This document shows, piece after piece, positions 7,410 to 18,023 of a DNA stretch of 64,000 nt (its first letter is position 1; each line of letters begins with the position of its first letter). Location: contig CP076040.1 in NCBI GenBank assembly GCA_014529675.2, forward strand, positions 620,001 to 684,000. The letters are read 5' to 3'. The position numbers and the translations under genes were made by a program. This DNA comes from Opitutia bacterium ISCC 52 (GTDB lineage: Bacteria; Verrucomicrobiota; Verrucomicrobiia; Opitutales; UBA2995). A model generated the notes under the pieces. The model did not search any database, had not been told where the DNA came from, and saw only the letters and a list, made by a program, of their open reading frames with translations.

Positions 7410-8921
7410 ATGAAAGATCAATTGATTCGTGAAATCCTAAAGGCCCGGCAACGGGTCTATTCTCTGGCGCCTGCTACGCCTTTGCAGGAGTTGGACCTAC
7501 AATCGGATTTTCGCTGTTTTATTAAGCGGGAGGATCTATCGCCTATTAATGCCTACAAATGGCGTGGTGCTTACAACCGCATGTGCCAGTTGTCTTCTGA
7601 TGAACTAGCTAAAGGTGTGATCACTGCCTCGGCTGGAAACCATGCTCAAGGTGTTGCGCTGTCTGCTAAGAAGCTAGGAACGAAGGCTATTATTTACATG
7701 CCCCTTTCGACCCCTAAGATGAAACAGAATGCCGTCAAACGTCTGGGCGGGGATCAAGTGGAAGTCGTTCTCAAAGGAGATTCTTATGATGAGGCCTCGA
7801 ATGAGGCTAAAAGAATAAGTGCCGAGAAGGGGGTCACCTATATTCACGCCTATGATGATATGCAGGTGATGGCCGGGCAGGGGACTATAGCCGACGAAAT
7901 TATCATGTCGGGTGAAGGTCCTTTTGATATCGTTTTTCTGCAGATTGGAGGCGGTGGATTGGCCGGTTCCATTGCCGCCTGGCTCAAGCAGGTAAATCCT
8001 GATACCCGAATCATTGGTGTGGAGGGCGAGCATCAGGCCTCAATGGCTGCTGCTATCAAAGCGGGGAAACCCGTGGAGTTGGATTACGTCGACGTCTTCT
8101 GCGACGGTACTGCGGTCAAGCAAGTAGGCGAGCTCACGTATTCAGTTTGTCGTGACGTTGTGGATGAGTTTATGACGGTCAGTAATGAGGAGGTGAGTGC
8201 TGCCATCGAAGTTCTTTGGAATGTTTCGAGAGTAATTCCCGAGCCATCAGGTGCGATGGGCCTCGCTGCCATCCTGAAGCGTCAGTCGGAGCTTTCTGGA
8301 AAGAAAGTAGTTTCGATCTTATGTGGTGCTAACATGGACTTCCATCAGCTGGGTAATATTTCCAGTGCCTCTGGTATCGGCTCCGCTACTAAACGCTATT
8401 TACGATTTCATATTGGAGAGCATCCGGGAGAACTACTGCGTTTGCTCGAAGAAGGACTCGACGGATTTAATATAGTAGACTTCCAATATGGGAAGACTCA
8501 TGAGGTCGATTCATGGCCCATCCTGGGTGTGGAAGGATCGAGTGAAGAATTAGAGCAACTACCCGAGCAATTGAAGGTGGCCTCTCTTGAGTTTGAAGAT
8601 GTAACTTCGAGTCCAGACATCAGCTTCCGAGTGATTCCGTTTCGATCACGACTCATCACTCATCCTTATTTTATCGAACTCGAATTTCCAGAGCGCGCGG
8701 GTGCTCTCCACGACTTTTTATACTCCGTCCGCGGGTCCGCCAACATCTGTTACTTTAATTATCAGTATACGGGTGAACGCGTCGGTCGCGCGTTGATTGG
8801 TTTTGAATTTCCCGATGAGGCTCAACGTCAGACATTCACTGAAGGCATGAGCTCAGGTCATTGGCAGTTTAGAGCCTTCCAGGAGTTGCCTGCAGACGTA
8901 ACGAAGCGGATTGCCGAATAG
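7410..8921 (+). CDS. ilvA: Threonine ammonia-lyase, biosynthetic
   Basis: IlvA deaminates threonine to 2-oxobutanoate, the first committed step of isoleucine synthesis. The 503-residue protein has a fold-type II PLP domain with the cofactor lysine K50 in [10 protein letters not shown], the [10 protein letters not shown] loop, the phosphate-binding Gly-rich QIGGGGLAG segment and a CGAN motif. After about residue 325 come ACT-like regulatory segments ([18 protein letters not shown] and later [18 protein letters not shown]), so feedback control by isoleucine and valine is expected. The length matches the two-ACT biosynthetic enzyme rather than the shorter catabolic TdcB. It sits 46 bases after mnmM on the same strand but has its own spacing, so cotranscription is possible, not certain. 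Confidence 0.95.
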   Translation: MKDQLIREILKARQRVYSLAPATPLQELDLQSDFRCFIKREDLSPINAYKWRGAYNRMCQLSSDELAKGVITASAGNHAQGVALSAKKLGTKAIIYMPLSTPKMKQNAVKRLGGDQVEVVLKGDSYDEASNEAKRISAEKGVTYIHAYDDMQVMAGQGTIADEIIMSGEGPFDIVFLQIGGGGLAGSIAAWLKQVNPDTRIIGVEGEHQASMAAAIKAGKPVELDYVDVFCDGTAVKQVGELTYSVCRDVVDEFMTVSNEEVSAAIEVLWNVSRVIPEPSGAMGLAAILKRQSELSGKKVVSILCGANMDFHQLGNISSASGIGSATKRYLRFHIGEHPGELLRLLEEGLDGFNIVDFQYGKTHEVDSWPILGVEGSSEELEQLPEQLKVASLEFEDVTSSPDISFRVIPFRSRLITHPYFIELEFPERAGALHDFLYSVRGSANICYFNYQYTGERVGRALIGFEFPDEAQRQTFTEGMSSGHWQFRAFQELPADVTKRIAE

Positions 8922-8947
8922 TTGCCTGATAAATTACGACTCCTTAC

Positions 8948-9037
8948 TGTAGGAGGAAACTGTTTTTCGCTGTGCTGTCTGCCAAGACCTCGGTAGTTCG
9001 CGACTCGTTTGTCTTTGATTGTTGGGTCGCTCCTACA
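8948..9037. repeat. REP-like palindromic repeat, copy 3
   Basis: TGTAGGAG (8948-8955) and CTCCTACA (9030-9037) bound a 90-base element in the gap between the convergent ilvA and AI-2E-type genes. The termini are identical to those at 2426-2495, and inner bases are diverged. Its position between convergent genes is typical for REP-like sequences. Confidence 0.6.
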
Positions 9038-9058
9038 ACTTTCAAAATTCCGCTACTC

Positions 9059-10246
9059 TTAAGTAACGGGTTCAGGCTCATCCGGTGGCTTATCTTGCCC
9101 AAGCAGCAATGGCACATACTTGGACCTGGCCAGGCGCCAGAAGGTAACGAAGAAGGCTGATAGTGGTATGGCCAGAATCATTCCTAGCAATCCATTCAGA
9201 GCAATGCCCCAGAAAAATACAGAGAAGATGATCATGACCGGATGAAGGCCTGTCTGGTCACCCATGATTTTTGGAGTGAGAATCCAGCCTTCGATCAATT
9301 GGACCGCGATCATGACTGCGATAACCCAAAGGAGCACCATCCATCCTCCGTCCGGTTGAAAATAGGCCAACGGAAGGGCAATACTCACACCCAAAATAGA
9401 TCCGAGATAGGGAATCAAATTCAAGAGACCAATAGTCAGGCCAATAAAGAATCCCGACTTCAGTCCTGCCATCTGGAATCCGAATCCCATCAGGATGCCC
9501 ATGATGAGTGCGATAATGATCTGTCCTCGGAAAAAGGCCACGATCATACCCACAAACTCTCGGACCAGAAAAAGCACATCGTCTTGGTGGTCTTTCTTTA
9601 GGAAGGGTAAAAAGTCGCGCAATCGGGGCACAGCATCTTCCTCAAATTGGAGAAAGTAAAAGAGATACACCGGAATGATGGCGACGGCAACCAGCCATCC
9701 GAGCATGCCAGCTAGCCCTTGTCCGAATACTTTCAGGGCACCACCCGATGCAGTCAGCACGTTTTTCAAGACCGCAACCAGCTGATCGCTAAATTCATTC
9801 AGATTCTCGGTGCTAATCTTGTCTTCAACAAAGCTTAGCCACCCCGGGGCGGTTGTATTCATGTGAGTGATTATCTTTTCGTAGATAACTGGAATCGACT
9901 CAAACAAATCAATCGCCTGTAACGCAATTGTGGGTACAACGACCAAAGTAGATCCAATGAGGATCAACAAGATTAAGCTGTAGAGTATGACGATGGAAAA
10001 AATACGACCGATCTTAAGGCATTTCTCAAACTTCTGAACTAACGGCTTGAGAAGCAGCGTCAGTATCGTGGCCACCGCTACGGGCCAGATGACAGAAGAA
10101 AACGCTGAAAGAAATTTCCCAGCTGCGGTGAATACACCCAGAATGAGAAAGATGATCAGCGCCAAAGCGACGCCTGTTACCGCAGAGGCAACGATCTTTT
10201 TCTGATAAGGTGTAAGTAAAGGTGGCGGCAATGAAGAATCACTCAT
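9059..10246 (-). CDS. AI-2E family transporter (TqsA/PerM-type permease)
   Basis: This 395-residue polytopic membrane protein fits the AI-2 exporter family in length and layout: two N-terminal membrane helices, a third near residue 75, a soluble mid-region (about 100-170), then a cluster of helices. The segment FLPFLKKDHQDDVLFLVREF and the following MIVAFFRGQIIIALIMGILMG and NLIPYLGSILGVS text are typical. Members export autoinducer-2 or act as Na+/H+ or small-solute permeases; the substrate cannot be set from sequence. The cytoplasmic tail is proline-rich. It follows the glutaredoxin gene on the same strand after 54 bases, and an unusual hairpin touches its start codon. Confidence 0.88.
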   Translation of the reverse strand: MSDSSLPPPLLTPYQKKIVASAVTGVALALIIFLILGVFTAAGKFLSAFSSVIWPVAVATILTLLLKPLVQKFEKCLKIGRIFSIVILYSLILLILIGSTLVVVPTIALQAIDLFESIPVIYEKIITHMNTTAPGWLSFVEDKISTENLNEFSDQLVAVLKNVLTASGGALKVFGQGLAGMLGWLVAVAIIPVYLFYFLQFEEDAVPRLRDFLPFLKKDHQDDVLFLVREFVGMIVAFFRGQIIIALIMGILMGFGFQMAGLKSGFFIGLTIGLLNLIPYLGSILGVSIALPLAYFQPDGGWMVLLWVIAVMIAVQLIEGWILTPKIMGDQTGLHPVMIIFSVFFWGIALNGLLGMILAIPLSAFFVTFWRLARSKYVPLLLGQDKPPDEPEPVT

Positions 10247-10270
10247 AAGGGAGGAATGTTGCCTCCCTTA
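10246..10270 (-). promoter_or_regulatory. Hairpin abutting the AI-2E transporter start codon
   Basis: On the minus strand TAAGGGAGG, a seven-base loop and CCTCCCTTA form a perfect 9-bp stem whose last base is the A of the ATG start. The 5' arm contains AGGGAGG, the only good Shine-Dalgarno-like sequence here, which would be hidden when the stem forms. There is no T run, so it is unlikely to be a terminator for the upstream glutaredoxin gene. A translational control role is inferred. Confidence 0.5.
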
Positions 10271-10300
10271 CCTAGGTGAATGCTTCTTTTGCGACAAGGG

Positions 10301-10585
10301 TTAAAAATCATCCTCTTCGCCAAGGCCCAACTCGGTTTTGATATCTGGGCGCTGTTCCAACTCTGAAATAAATTCCTCGGTCGAGAAATCGGCCACGAAA
10401 AAATCGTTAAACTCAAACGTAGGTGTGAGTGATTGCGAACTGATTTCCACCATGCGTTGCATGGAGCCGCGGTTCGAAAGGACGTCTTGGACATTTACTT
10501 CCACTCCGTGTTGACCAAAGAAAGCCAAGGCTTCGTTGCACCAAGGGCAGCCTGGCTTAATGTAGAGAATCGGGATATTACTCAT
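10301..10585 (-). CDS. Glutaredoxin-like protein
   Basis: A 94-residue thioredoxin-fold protein with a dithiol CPWC active site at C13-C16, preceded by a first strand PILYIKPG. The conserved cis-proline segment is seen as LTPTFEF (about 53-59), and FFVADFSTEEFISEL takes the place of the usual GSDDL glutathione-binding end. Glutaredoxins reduce protein disulfides or mixed glutathione disulfides in the cytoplasm. The tail after residue 80 is acidic (GLGEEDDF). The altered glutathione-site residues mean the thiol partner may not be glutathione. It is upstream of the AI-2E-type gene on the same strand. Confidence 0.88.
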   Translation of the reverse strand: MSNIPILYIKPGCPWCNEALAFFGQHGVEVNVQDVLSNRGSMQRMVEISSQSLTPTFEFNDFFVADFSTEEFISELEQRPDIKTELGLGEEDDF

Positions 10586-10730
10586 GGATCGGGCGTTCTA
10601 TTTCTTATTGTTTCTGATTGTTTAAAATCTAGCCTTGTTTTTCCCAATTTGCAACTCCAGCGTTATGCTTGTCGATGTTTTAAAGTCAGCTTTTGTATCG
10701 CATTCTGTCACTGATCCTTCGACCGCTGCC

Positions 10731-13598
10731 ATGGCCAAACCGTCTTTTCAACCTCCGCCTATATTTATCAAAGGTGCTGCTGAACACAATCTGCAGCACA
10801 TTGATGTGACAATTCCCCGTGGCGAGTTGGTGGTTATCACAGGTGTCAGCGGATCCGGTAAGTCTTCCTTGGCTTTTGACACACTCTATGCAGAAGGATA
10901 TCGAAAGTATGTCGACAGCTTGTCGGTCAAAGCACGGCAGTTGTTGGAGCAAATCAAGCGACCGGAAGTTGAGTATATTAAAGGGCTGTCTCCGGTGATC
11001 GCGATTGAACAACGTTCAGGTGCAGGAAACAACCCACGAGCTACCGTTGCCTCCGTTACCGAAATTGCCGACTACGGACGTCTATTGTGGTCGGTGATGG
11101 GCGAAGCTCATTGTCCCAAAGACGGAGGTTTGATTGTTAGGCGTTCCCTGGAAGATTGCCTGCAACGTGTATTTGAAGAACCAGAGGGTAGTCGTTTGAC
11201 GATTCTGGCGCCATATTTAAATGATCGATCGTCTGTTATTCGGGAGGAAATACCTCGATTGAAACAGCGAGGGTTTACCAGGGTCCGCGTCAACGGCGAG
11301 GTGAAGCTGATAGATGATATAAATGTGCTACCCAAGGGCATGCCGCGGGCCACATTGGACTTGGTAATAGATCGAGTCGTTGTAAGGGAAGATCAGCGTA
11401 GTCGCATTGCCGATTCCATGGAATTGGCAATGCGCGAAGGGAGGGATCGTATGATACTCATGTTGCAATCTACATCAGATGATCCGTGGCATGAAGTTTC
11501 TCTGAGCCAAAACCTGGCCTGTTCTGTTTGTGGTGAAACATACGAACCTCTTACTCCACGACTATTTTCTCATAATCATCGAGAAGGAGCATGCCCTACT
11601 TGCGATGGCCTGGGAAAGACATTACAGTTTGTACCCGAATTGCTAGTACCGGATCCTTCAAAGTCGGTAAAAAAGGGAGCGGTCAAAGCGTGGCGCATCG
11701 GATCCAAGCAGATGATCATTCGCCGGAGTGCATTGCTTAAGCAGTTGGCTGAGCAAGTGCCGTTTGACCCAACTGCTCCCTGGTCCGAATTAAGTGAGGA
11801 TATTCAGAAACTCATTTATTGGGGCTCGGGTGAGAAAGAGTATTTGTTCAAGCTAAAGCGTGGAAATGCTAAGCCCGTGCCGGCCACATTTGAAGGTGTA
11901 GTTCCAGAGTTGGTACGGACAGCTAAAGATTCCAGCAGCGACGGTTATCGTGCGCGTCTGATGGCTTATCAGATAAGTCAGACCTGTGAGGATTGCGTAG
12001 GTAAGCGTCTCAATCCGGTTGCTCGCCATGTATTTATAAACGGTCTCAGCTTCGACCAGTTTATGGCCATGCCGATTGAGGAGGCCTATTCCTGGGTACG
12101 GGACCGACAGGCAGACTGGGGCGAGTTAAAACAATTTGAAGAAATAGTAACGGGCTTAAGCCAGCGCTTGGAGTTTGTGGACGAAGTGGGACTGGGCTAC
12201 CTGAATCTGGAGCGTGAGTTCAGCACTTTGAGTGGGGGTGAATCGCAACGTGTAAGGTTGGCGACTCAATTGGGCATGGGCCTGGTCGGAGTGGTCTATG
12301 TCTTGGATGAGCCCTCCATTGGTCTACACCCTCACGACAACGAAAAGCTGATTCAGACACTCTTGGATCTAAGAGATCGCGGAAATGCGGTGGTCGTGGT
12401 TGAGCACGATGAGGAGACCATGAAACAAGCCGACACCATTATCGAACTAGGTCCTGGCGCTGGTATCGAAGGCGGTCACTTGATTTATAGCGGTTCCGTT
12501 GAGGGTTGCATGGAAGCTCCGAAATCCCGAACGGGTCCATTTCTCAGTGGTAAATTGACAGTGATGAAGAACAGCCCGACTCGAGAAGTCGGTGATCGCT
12601 TTCTGGAAATACACAAAGCTAGAGAGCACAACTTACGTTCTATAGATGCATCCTTCCCGGTTGGATTGCTGACCTGCGTTACAGGGGTATCAGGATCTGG
12701 TAAATCGACCTTGGTAAATACCATACTGGCTAATGCCGCTGCCTTTCGATTAAACCGGGCCAAGACCATTCCGGGGAAACATGATCGAATCACAGGGTTT
12801 GAACATTTTACGCAGGTTGTCCGGGTGGACCAATCACCCATTGGTCGTTCACCACGTTCGAATCCGGCAACTTATATTAAGTTATTTGATCTTTTGCGCC
12901 AGGTGTTTTCCCAAACGCCGTTATCTAAGGTTCGTGGGTACAAGCCAGCTCGATTCAGTTTCAACGTCAAAGGTGGAAGATGTGAACGTTGTCAGGGTGC
13001 TGGGGTTATAAAACTCGATATGCAGTTTCTCGCGGACACCTACGTTGATTGTCCTAGCTGCCACGGGCAGCGATACAATCGTGAGACGCTTGAAGTGAGA
13101 TTCAAAGGGCATACGATTGCTGATATTCTCAATATGAGTGTGAGGGAAGCGCTGGAAGTATTTCAGAATTTCCCCAAAGTGCACCGCAAATTGGAAACTT
13201 TGGATGCCGTTGGGTTGGGTTACATTCGCCTGGGTCAATCTGCGACCACTTTATCCGGCGGCGAAGCACAACGCATAAAATTGTCGCTTGAGCTGAGTAA
13301 GAAAGAGCAGGGGGCTTCGCTCTACATTCTCGATGAGCCTACGACCGGTCTGCACTGGCTGGATATTCAACTGCTCATGGATCTCTTGCTGAAGCTTCGA
13401 GACAACGGGAACACCATCATTATCATTGAGCACAATCTGGATGTGGTAAACCTGGCCGACTGGATCGTCGATCTGGGCCCAGGAGGTGGCAAACACGGCG
13501 GATCGCTCCTGTATTCAGGCCCTCGACTGGGTGTAGAAAACTGTAAGGAATCGCTCACTGCAAAGATGCTCAAGGCTTCAGAAAAGTTTCCCGAGTAA
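10731..13598 (+). CDS. uvrA: Excinuclease ABC subunit UvrA
   Basis: UvrA is the DNA-damage-sensing ATPase of nucleotide excision repair, loading UvrB at lesions. From the ATG at 10731 ([15 protein letters not shown]) the protein is 955 residues, close to the usual 940. It has the first Walker [11 protein letters not shown] (about 38-47), a UvrB-binding insert with [11 protein letters not shown], the insertion zinc module CSVC...CPTCDGLG, a first signature LSGGESQR, the second Walker [11 protein letters not shown], the second zinc finger CERC...CPSC, and a second signature LSGGEAQR with [10 protein letters not shown]. An earlier in-frame ATG at 10635 would add 32 non-conserved residues and is rejected. 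The usual EQKTTSRNPRSTV-type segment reads [14 protein letters not shown], a small divergence, so a UvrA paralogue elsewhere cannot be excluded. Confidence 0.93.
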   Translation: MAKPSFQPPPIFIKGAAEHNLQHIDVTIPRGELVVITGVSGSGKSSLAFDTLYAEGYRKYVDSLSVKARQLLEQIKRPEVEYIKGLSPVIAIEQRSGAGNNPRATVASVTEIADYGRLLWSVMGEAHCPKDGGLIVRRSLEDCLQRVFEEPEGSRLTILAPYLNDRSSVIREEIPRLKQRGFTRVRVNGEVKLIDDINVLPKGMPRATLDLVIDRVVVREDQRSRIADSMELAMREGRDRMILMLQSTSDDPWHEVSLSQNLACSVCGETYEPLTPRLFSHNHREGACPTCDGLGKTLQFVPELLVPDPSKSVKKGAVKAWRIGSKQMIIRRSALLKQLAEQVPFDPTAPWSELSEDIQKLIYWGSGEKEYLFKLKRGNAKPVPATFEGVVPELVRTAKDSSSDGYRARLMAYQISQTCEDCVGKRLNPVARHVFINGLSFDQFMAMPIEEAYSWVRDRQADWGELKQFEEIVTGLSQRLEFVDEVGLGYLNLEREFSTLSGGESQRVRLATQLGMGLVGVVYVLDEPSIGLHPHDNEKLIQTLLDLRDRGNAVVVVEHDEETMKQADTIIELGPGAGIEGGHLIYSGSVEGCMEAPKSRTGPFLSGKLTVMKNSPTREVGDRFLEIHKAREHNLRSIDASFPVGLLTCVTGVSGSGKSTLVNTILANAAAFRLNRAKTIPGKHDRITGFEHFTQVVRVDQSPIGRSPRSNPATYIKLFDLLRQVFSQTPLSKVRGYKPARFSFNVKGGRCERCQGAGVIKLDMQFLADTYVDCPSCHGQRYNRETLEVRFKGHTIADILNMSVREALEVFQNFPKVHRKLETLDAVGLGYIRLGQSATTLSGGEAQRIKLSLELSKKEQGASLYILDEPTTGLHWLDIQLLMDLLLKLRDNGNTIIIIEHNLDVVNLADWIVDLGPGGGKHGGSLLYSGPRLGVENCKESLTAKMLKASEKFPE

Positions 13599-13652
13599 GA
13601 ATTGTCTTGGAACCATGGCTGTGTCCGACATATCCCAAGTAATAGATTTTTA

Positions 13653-14660
13653 ATGAAACGTTTCCTTACGATTGGAGCCCTGATTTGGGGATTGGGATTT
13701 AATGCCTGGGCAAAGCTGGATGTAGTATGGCCTACCGAGCATCCACCTGTGGATATGCGTGACTCCTTTTTCTCCCTGCTGCAGCCAACCGCTTCGAACG
13801 AGATTCAGTCTGGAAATTTCGGCTGTGTTCGTTCCCAAGGCTATCAGTTTCATGAAGGAGTGGATTTGCGAGCTTTTAGTAAGGATGGTCGCGGCGAGGC
13901 CACCGACCTGATACGTTCTGTGCTTCCGGGAGTTGTCGTCTACACCAATATTAATAGAAGCAAATCCAGCTATGGCCGCTACATCGTGATAGAGCATCAC
14001 GATGGCGAGATGTATTTCCATACTCTCTACGCCCATTTAAAATCCGTGCATCCAGGCATCACCCGTGGGCAGGCAGTACAAGCCGGTCAACGGATTGGAA
14101 CAATGGGTAGGTCGGCATCCTACACCATACCCAAGAGTCGGGCTCATTTGCATTTCGAGGTCTGTTTCCGTCTCTCTGATGATTTTCAAGGTTGGTATAA
14201 CTGGAAGAAATACAAAGAGAAGAATGAGCACGGAGTCTTCAATGGCATGAACCTGGTAGGCATCAATCCGGCTATATTCTTCGAGCAAACCCAATGGAAT
14301 CATGCGACCCGCTTGAGGCAGGTCCTCGATGCTGAGAAAACGGCTTTCACGGTGATGGTATCCACCAGGCAAGTCCCTGACTTTGTTAAGCGCTATCCCG
14401 CCCTGGTAGATGGATTGATACCGTCCAAAGGCCTTGCAGGATGGCGCATCGAATACACCTATTACGGAGTTCCGAAAAAATGGACCCCACTCATTTCTAA
14501 AAACGGAACCGTCAAAGAGGGCAAGATGGCATTGGAGAATTATGACGAAACGCTTTTGAAGTCCGATGCGTGCCGAAAAATGATTCGAATTCGTAATGGA
14601 AAGCCGACCGTGGGATCAGGATTACAGACTTCCTTACAGTTGATCTTTGGCTTCCGATGA
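13653..14660 (+). CDS. Secreted M23 (LytM-type) metallopeptidase
   Basis: The ATG at 13653 starts a Sec signal peptide (MKRFLTIGALIWGLGFNAWA), with probable cleavage after AWA. The mature protein has the LytM zinc site: HEGVD (H67, D71), YAHL (H128) and HLHFE (H165, H167). M23 enzymes cut peptidoglycan cross-bridges, or act as amidase activators when degenerate; here all zinc ligands are present. The roughly 150 residues after the catalytic core are not recognised. An earlier in-frame ATG at 13602 would bury the signal peptide and is rejected. A small secreted protein gene follows after 10 bases, so the two are probably cotranscribed. Confidence 0.88.
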   Translation: MKRFLTIGALIWGLGFNAWAKLDVVWPTEHPPVDMRDSFFSLLQPTASNEIQSGNFGCVRSQGYQFHEGVDLRAFSKDGRGEATDLIRSVLPGVVVYTNINRSKSSYGRYIVIEHHDGEMYFHTLYAHLKSVHPGITRGQAVQAGQRIGTMGRSASYTIPKSRAHLHFEVCFRLSDDFQGWYNWKKYKEKNEHGVFNGMNLVGINPAIFFEQTQWNHATRLRQVLDAEKTAFTVMVSTRQVPDFVKRYPALVDGLIPSKGLAGWRIEYTYYGVPKKWTPLISKNGTVKEGKMALENYDETLLKSDACRKMIRIRNGKPTVGSGLQTSLQLIFGFR

Positions 14661-14670
14661 CCATACTCAG

Positions 14671-15090
14671 ATGACTATGGAGTATTTGGCAGTCACCCTC
14701 GCGTTATTTTTCTGTCCACTTTCTCTTTTGGCGGATCCCGAAACTGAACCTGGCGACAAGGTTGAAGCGTCTTATTGGGAACAAGCCAAGAAGATGTATG
14801 AAGAGCTCATTTCCGAAGACCGCAATTTAAAGGAAGAATCTAAACAATGGTTGAGCGACGACATCGGTCGCATCGGCGACTGGCAGTATCAGGTTGTGGT
14901 TCTGGACGAGAGCGATCCCATGAAAGTGACTGAAGAGCTTAATAAGCTAGGTGAGGAACGATGGGAGTGTTTCTTCGTCAATGAGTTGGATGGCAAACTC
15001 GCCTTCTATTTTAAAAAGGAACGAATCAGTTACTTGCAGAAAATCTCCGAATTGAAGATTGGTCGCTTAATCGGTGGAGATGAGCAGTAG
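14671..15090 (+). CDS. Hypothetical exported protein with DUF4177-like end
   Basis: This protein of about 139 residues starts with a hydrophobic export signal (MTMEYLAVTLALFFCPLSLLAD). The start is placed at the ATG at 14671; the one at 14647 overlaps the upstream gene and 14677 is also possible. A charged, probably helical segment (about 20-60) is followed by DWQYQVVVLDESD...LNKLGEERWECFFVNE, which resembles the small DUF4177 fold (W-x-Y-x-V-V ... LN-x-LG-x-x-GW). Function is unknown. It lies 10 bases after the M23 peptidase gene and probably shares its transcript, hinting at a cell-envelope role. Confidence 0.7.
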   Translation: MTMEYLAVTLALFFCPLSLLADPETEPGDKVEASYWEQAKKMYEELISEDRNLKEESKQWLSDDIGRIGDWQYQVVVLDESDPMKVTEELNKLGEERWECFFVNELDGKLAFYFKKERISYLQKISELKIGRLIGGDEQ

Positions 15091-15092
15091 GT

Positions 15093-16298
15093 TTAACTCT
15101 TACGTTTAGGCCTTACATTCAGGTAGAGCACGTAGACCATGATGATCGATATCAGGATCAGAATGGATCCTATACCTCCGGTCTTTTTTGCCCCGACCGT
15201 TACCAGCAAGTAAAAGCCCATGAACGGTGCCGCAAATCCCCGAATGCCGGTGAGAAACGTGTGCACAATCATGTAGGCCGCGGTGCGTTCCTGCGGCGCA
15301 AATTTGGTTACCCAAAGATTCCAGGAAAGAGTTCCACCGCCCATGGCGATTCCATTCAAAGCGGTTGAGAACCCTAGAATCCAGATGTTCGTAGTTTGGA
15401 AGAATATCCAGATGGAGATCATTTGCAGTGAATTCACGGCAATTCTAAGCAACATAAAGTCGATGCGATCGAAAAGGATGCCCCACATTCTGGCGGATAA
15501 AAATCGAAAGACGGCGGGTATGAATAAGGTGATAAACGAAACCAAGCTTATCGTCGCAGCCACACCATATTCAGGTTTCAGCAGATACTCGATCCTAAGA
15601 GGATTAGCCATGAGGTTCCCAAGTCCCAGGAACATCCAGCTCAAAAGCATGATTCCAAACTTCCAGTCTGTGAACGCATATCCTATATTCCGGATTGGAT
15701 TTTGAGTCGAATGTTGGTGAACAGGGGTCGATGGCATCCGCCTCATCGCAACGCCCGAAGCAAAGCTTGCCAAACTCAGAACTCCGAGAACCAACACATA
15801 GAACCCAATGTCTAGATCCATTAACCAACCGAAAAGTAAACTGAACACTGAGGTTGCCGCTACGGAGAACATGAAGCTGGTTGAGAAGTAGGTGCCTCGT
15901 TTGTTTGGCGGATAATTCTCCGCGTAGATGTGCGCCATCATCGGCACAGATTGCGTTCCGAAGACGGCTGATAAAATTAACAAAACCAGATAGATATTCA
16001 GGCTTGAGGAGAAAGCGGCCACTGCGATGCACAGTCCCGACAGAAACAGCAAATTACTAGCGATGATGTTTGCCGGTCGACTTAGCCAAGCGAAAAACCC
16101 GAGGGTTAATGGAGTAATGAGGAGCCCTATCGGATTGGCCGCTGCAATTAGGCTCTTTACCTCATTGGGCGCATCGAAGACCTCAATCGCGATCACCAGG
16201 GTCAGCCCCATGTAGCCCGTTTCGAGCACACCCTGTGAGGAGCCTCGCAGCTTATCCCAGAAGTAGGTCTTTCTCGCAATGTCCTCGGCGCCGATCAT
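15093..16298 (-). CDS. Major facilitator superfamily (MFS) permease
   Basis: A 401-residue polytopic protein with about 11-12 membrane helices and the MFS two-bundle layout. Family cues are a long helix pair near residues 35-90, the ENYPPNKRGTYFSTSFMF segment after helix 4 or 5 (the region where the MFS R-x-x-G loop falls), a central cytoplasmic loop (about 185-215) and the second-half motif KFAPQERTAAYMIVHTFLTGIRG. The substrate is not identifiable. The gene points towards the M23 pair (convergent, three bases between stops). nadA lies upstream on the same strand behind a repeat-rich gap, so the gene is probably transcribed separately. Confidence 0.82.
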   Translation of the reverse strand: MIGAEDIARKTYFWDKLRGSSQGVLETGYMGLTLVIAIEVFDAPNEVKSLIAAANPIGLLITPLTLGFFAWLSRPANIIASNLLFLSGLCIAVAAFSSSLNIYLVLLILSAVFGTQSVPMMAHIYAENYPPNKRGTYFSTSFMFSVAATSVFSLLFGWLMDLDIGFYVLVLGVLSLASFASGVAMRRMPSTPVHQHSTQNPIRNIGYAFTDWKFGIMLLSWMFLGLGNLMANPLRIEYLLKPEYGVAATISLVSFITLFIPAVFRFLSARMWGILFDRIDFMLLRIAVNSLQMISIWIFFQTTNIWILGFSTALNGIAMGGGTLSWNLWVTKFAPQERTAAYMIVHTFLTGIRGFAAPFMGFYLLVTVGAKKTGGIGSILILISIIMVYVLYLNVRPKRKS

Positions 16299-16464
16299 GA
16301 AGTGGGAGGACAGTAGGGTCGATGGATCTTATGACGATCACAAAGAGTAGCGCAGGCATCTTGCCTGTGTTTTTTAAATCTTCCTCTTCGTCCTCCTCTT
16401 CCTCCAATCTCCTGACACATTCCGCGAGTACATACCTACGCTGTAAGTCCATTTGAAACCGACT

Positions 16465-16494
16465 AGGTAGGGTCCGATCGCCGAGCGGACCGCC
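16465..16494 (+). repeat. Dispersed GGTAGGG/CGCCGAG repeat, copy 2; gap 16299-16572
   Basis: AGGTAGGGTCCGATCGCCGA plus GCGGACCGCC holds a GGTCCG/CGGACC stem (16471-16476 with 16486-16491) and matches copies at 3349 and 36176. The 274-base gap also holds a small hairpin, GCAGGCATCTTGCCTG near 16351, and purine- or pyrimidine-rich strings (about 16380-16420 and 16502-16545). No gene was recognised in it. Confidence 0.5.
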
Positions 16495-16572
16495 TCTCGG
16501 AAATTTGGAGAAGAAGGGGAGGAGCAAGACGAAGAGTAAGATTCTACTTAGGCTAGCGAGGACCCACTCACT

Positions 16573-17556
<984 letters not shown>

Positions 17557-17648
17557 GTCATCTAAGGTTTTTTAAAATTAGAGGAGCGGGTTAATGCCAG
17601 ATTTCAAGTCGGTCTGTCAACTTGCTTACTTGTCGCACCGCTTTGGGA

Positions 17649-18014
17649 TTAGAGTGAATCTGTTTGGATACGTTCCAGGAGTCGCTCAAATTCAGGGTGA
17701 TTACGCAGATTGGCCAAGTCGGGATCTTCCTTCATCCATTTAATGTCCTTGTATCCGAGATCCACCGCTTGGTTGAGAATTTTCAATGCTTCCTTGAAAC
17801 GGCGTTTGAGGGCCAGGCTGCAGGCCAGATTGTAGTGAACGACAGGATTATCCGGTTTGAGGCGAACCAGTTTCCGGTCCATCTTGAGCCCATCCTCAAT
17901 GCGCCCAACATTAGTGTAAAGGCCTCCCAGGAGCTCGATAACCTCTTCGTATTTTGGCTCACGTTTGAGAATGCTCTCGTAAAAAGAGATCTCGAACTGG
18001 TGTTTGTCGCTCAT
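17649..18014 (-). CDS. Tetratricopeptide-repeat protein
   Basis: A 121-residue helical protein with TPR signatures: YEEVIELLGGLYTNVGRIEDGLKMDRKLVRLKPDNP (about 22-57) and VVHYNLACSLALKRRFKEALKILNQAVDLG (about 58-87). It ends in the KEDPDLANLRNHPEFERLL motif that often closes TPR proteins. There is no signal peptide, so it is probably a cytoplasmic protein-protein adaptor. It ends upstream of nadA and starts 9 bases after the Fur-type gene, so fur and this gene are likely cotranscribed. The partner is unknown. Confidence 0.82.
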   Translation of the reverse strand: MSDKHQFEISFYESILKREPKYEEVIELLGGLYTNVGRIEDGLKMDRKLVRLKPDNPVVHYNLACSLALKRRFKEALKILNQAVDLGYKDIKWMKEDPDLANLRNHPEFERLLERIQTDSL

Positions 18015-18023
18015 TTCCGGGAA

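Noticed and set aside
16252-16527. Minus-strand open frame of about 91 codons covering the MFS start and the gap
   Set aside because: It encodes repetitive EEEDEEED text from a purine-rich repeat, overlaps the real MFS start and contains dispersed repeats, so it is not a gene.
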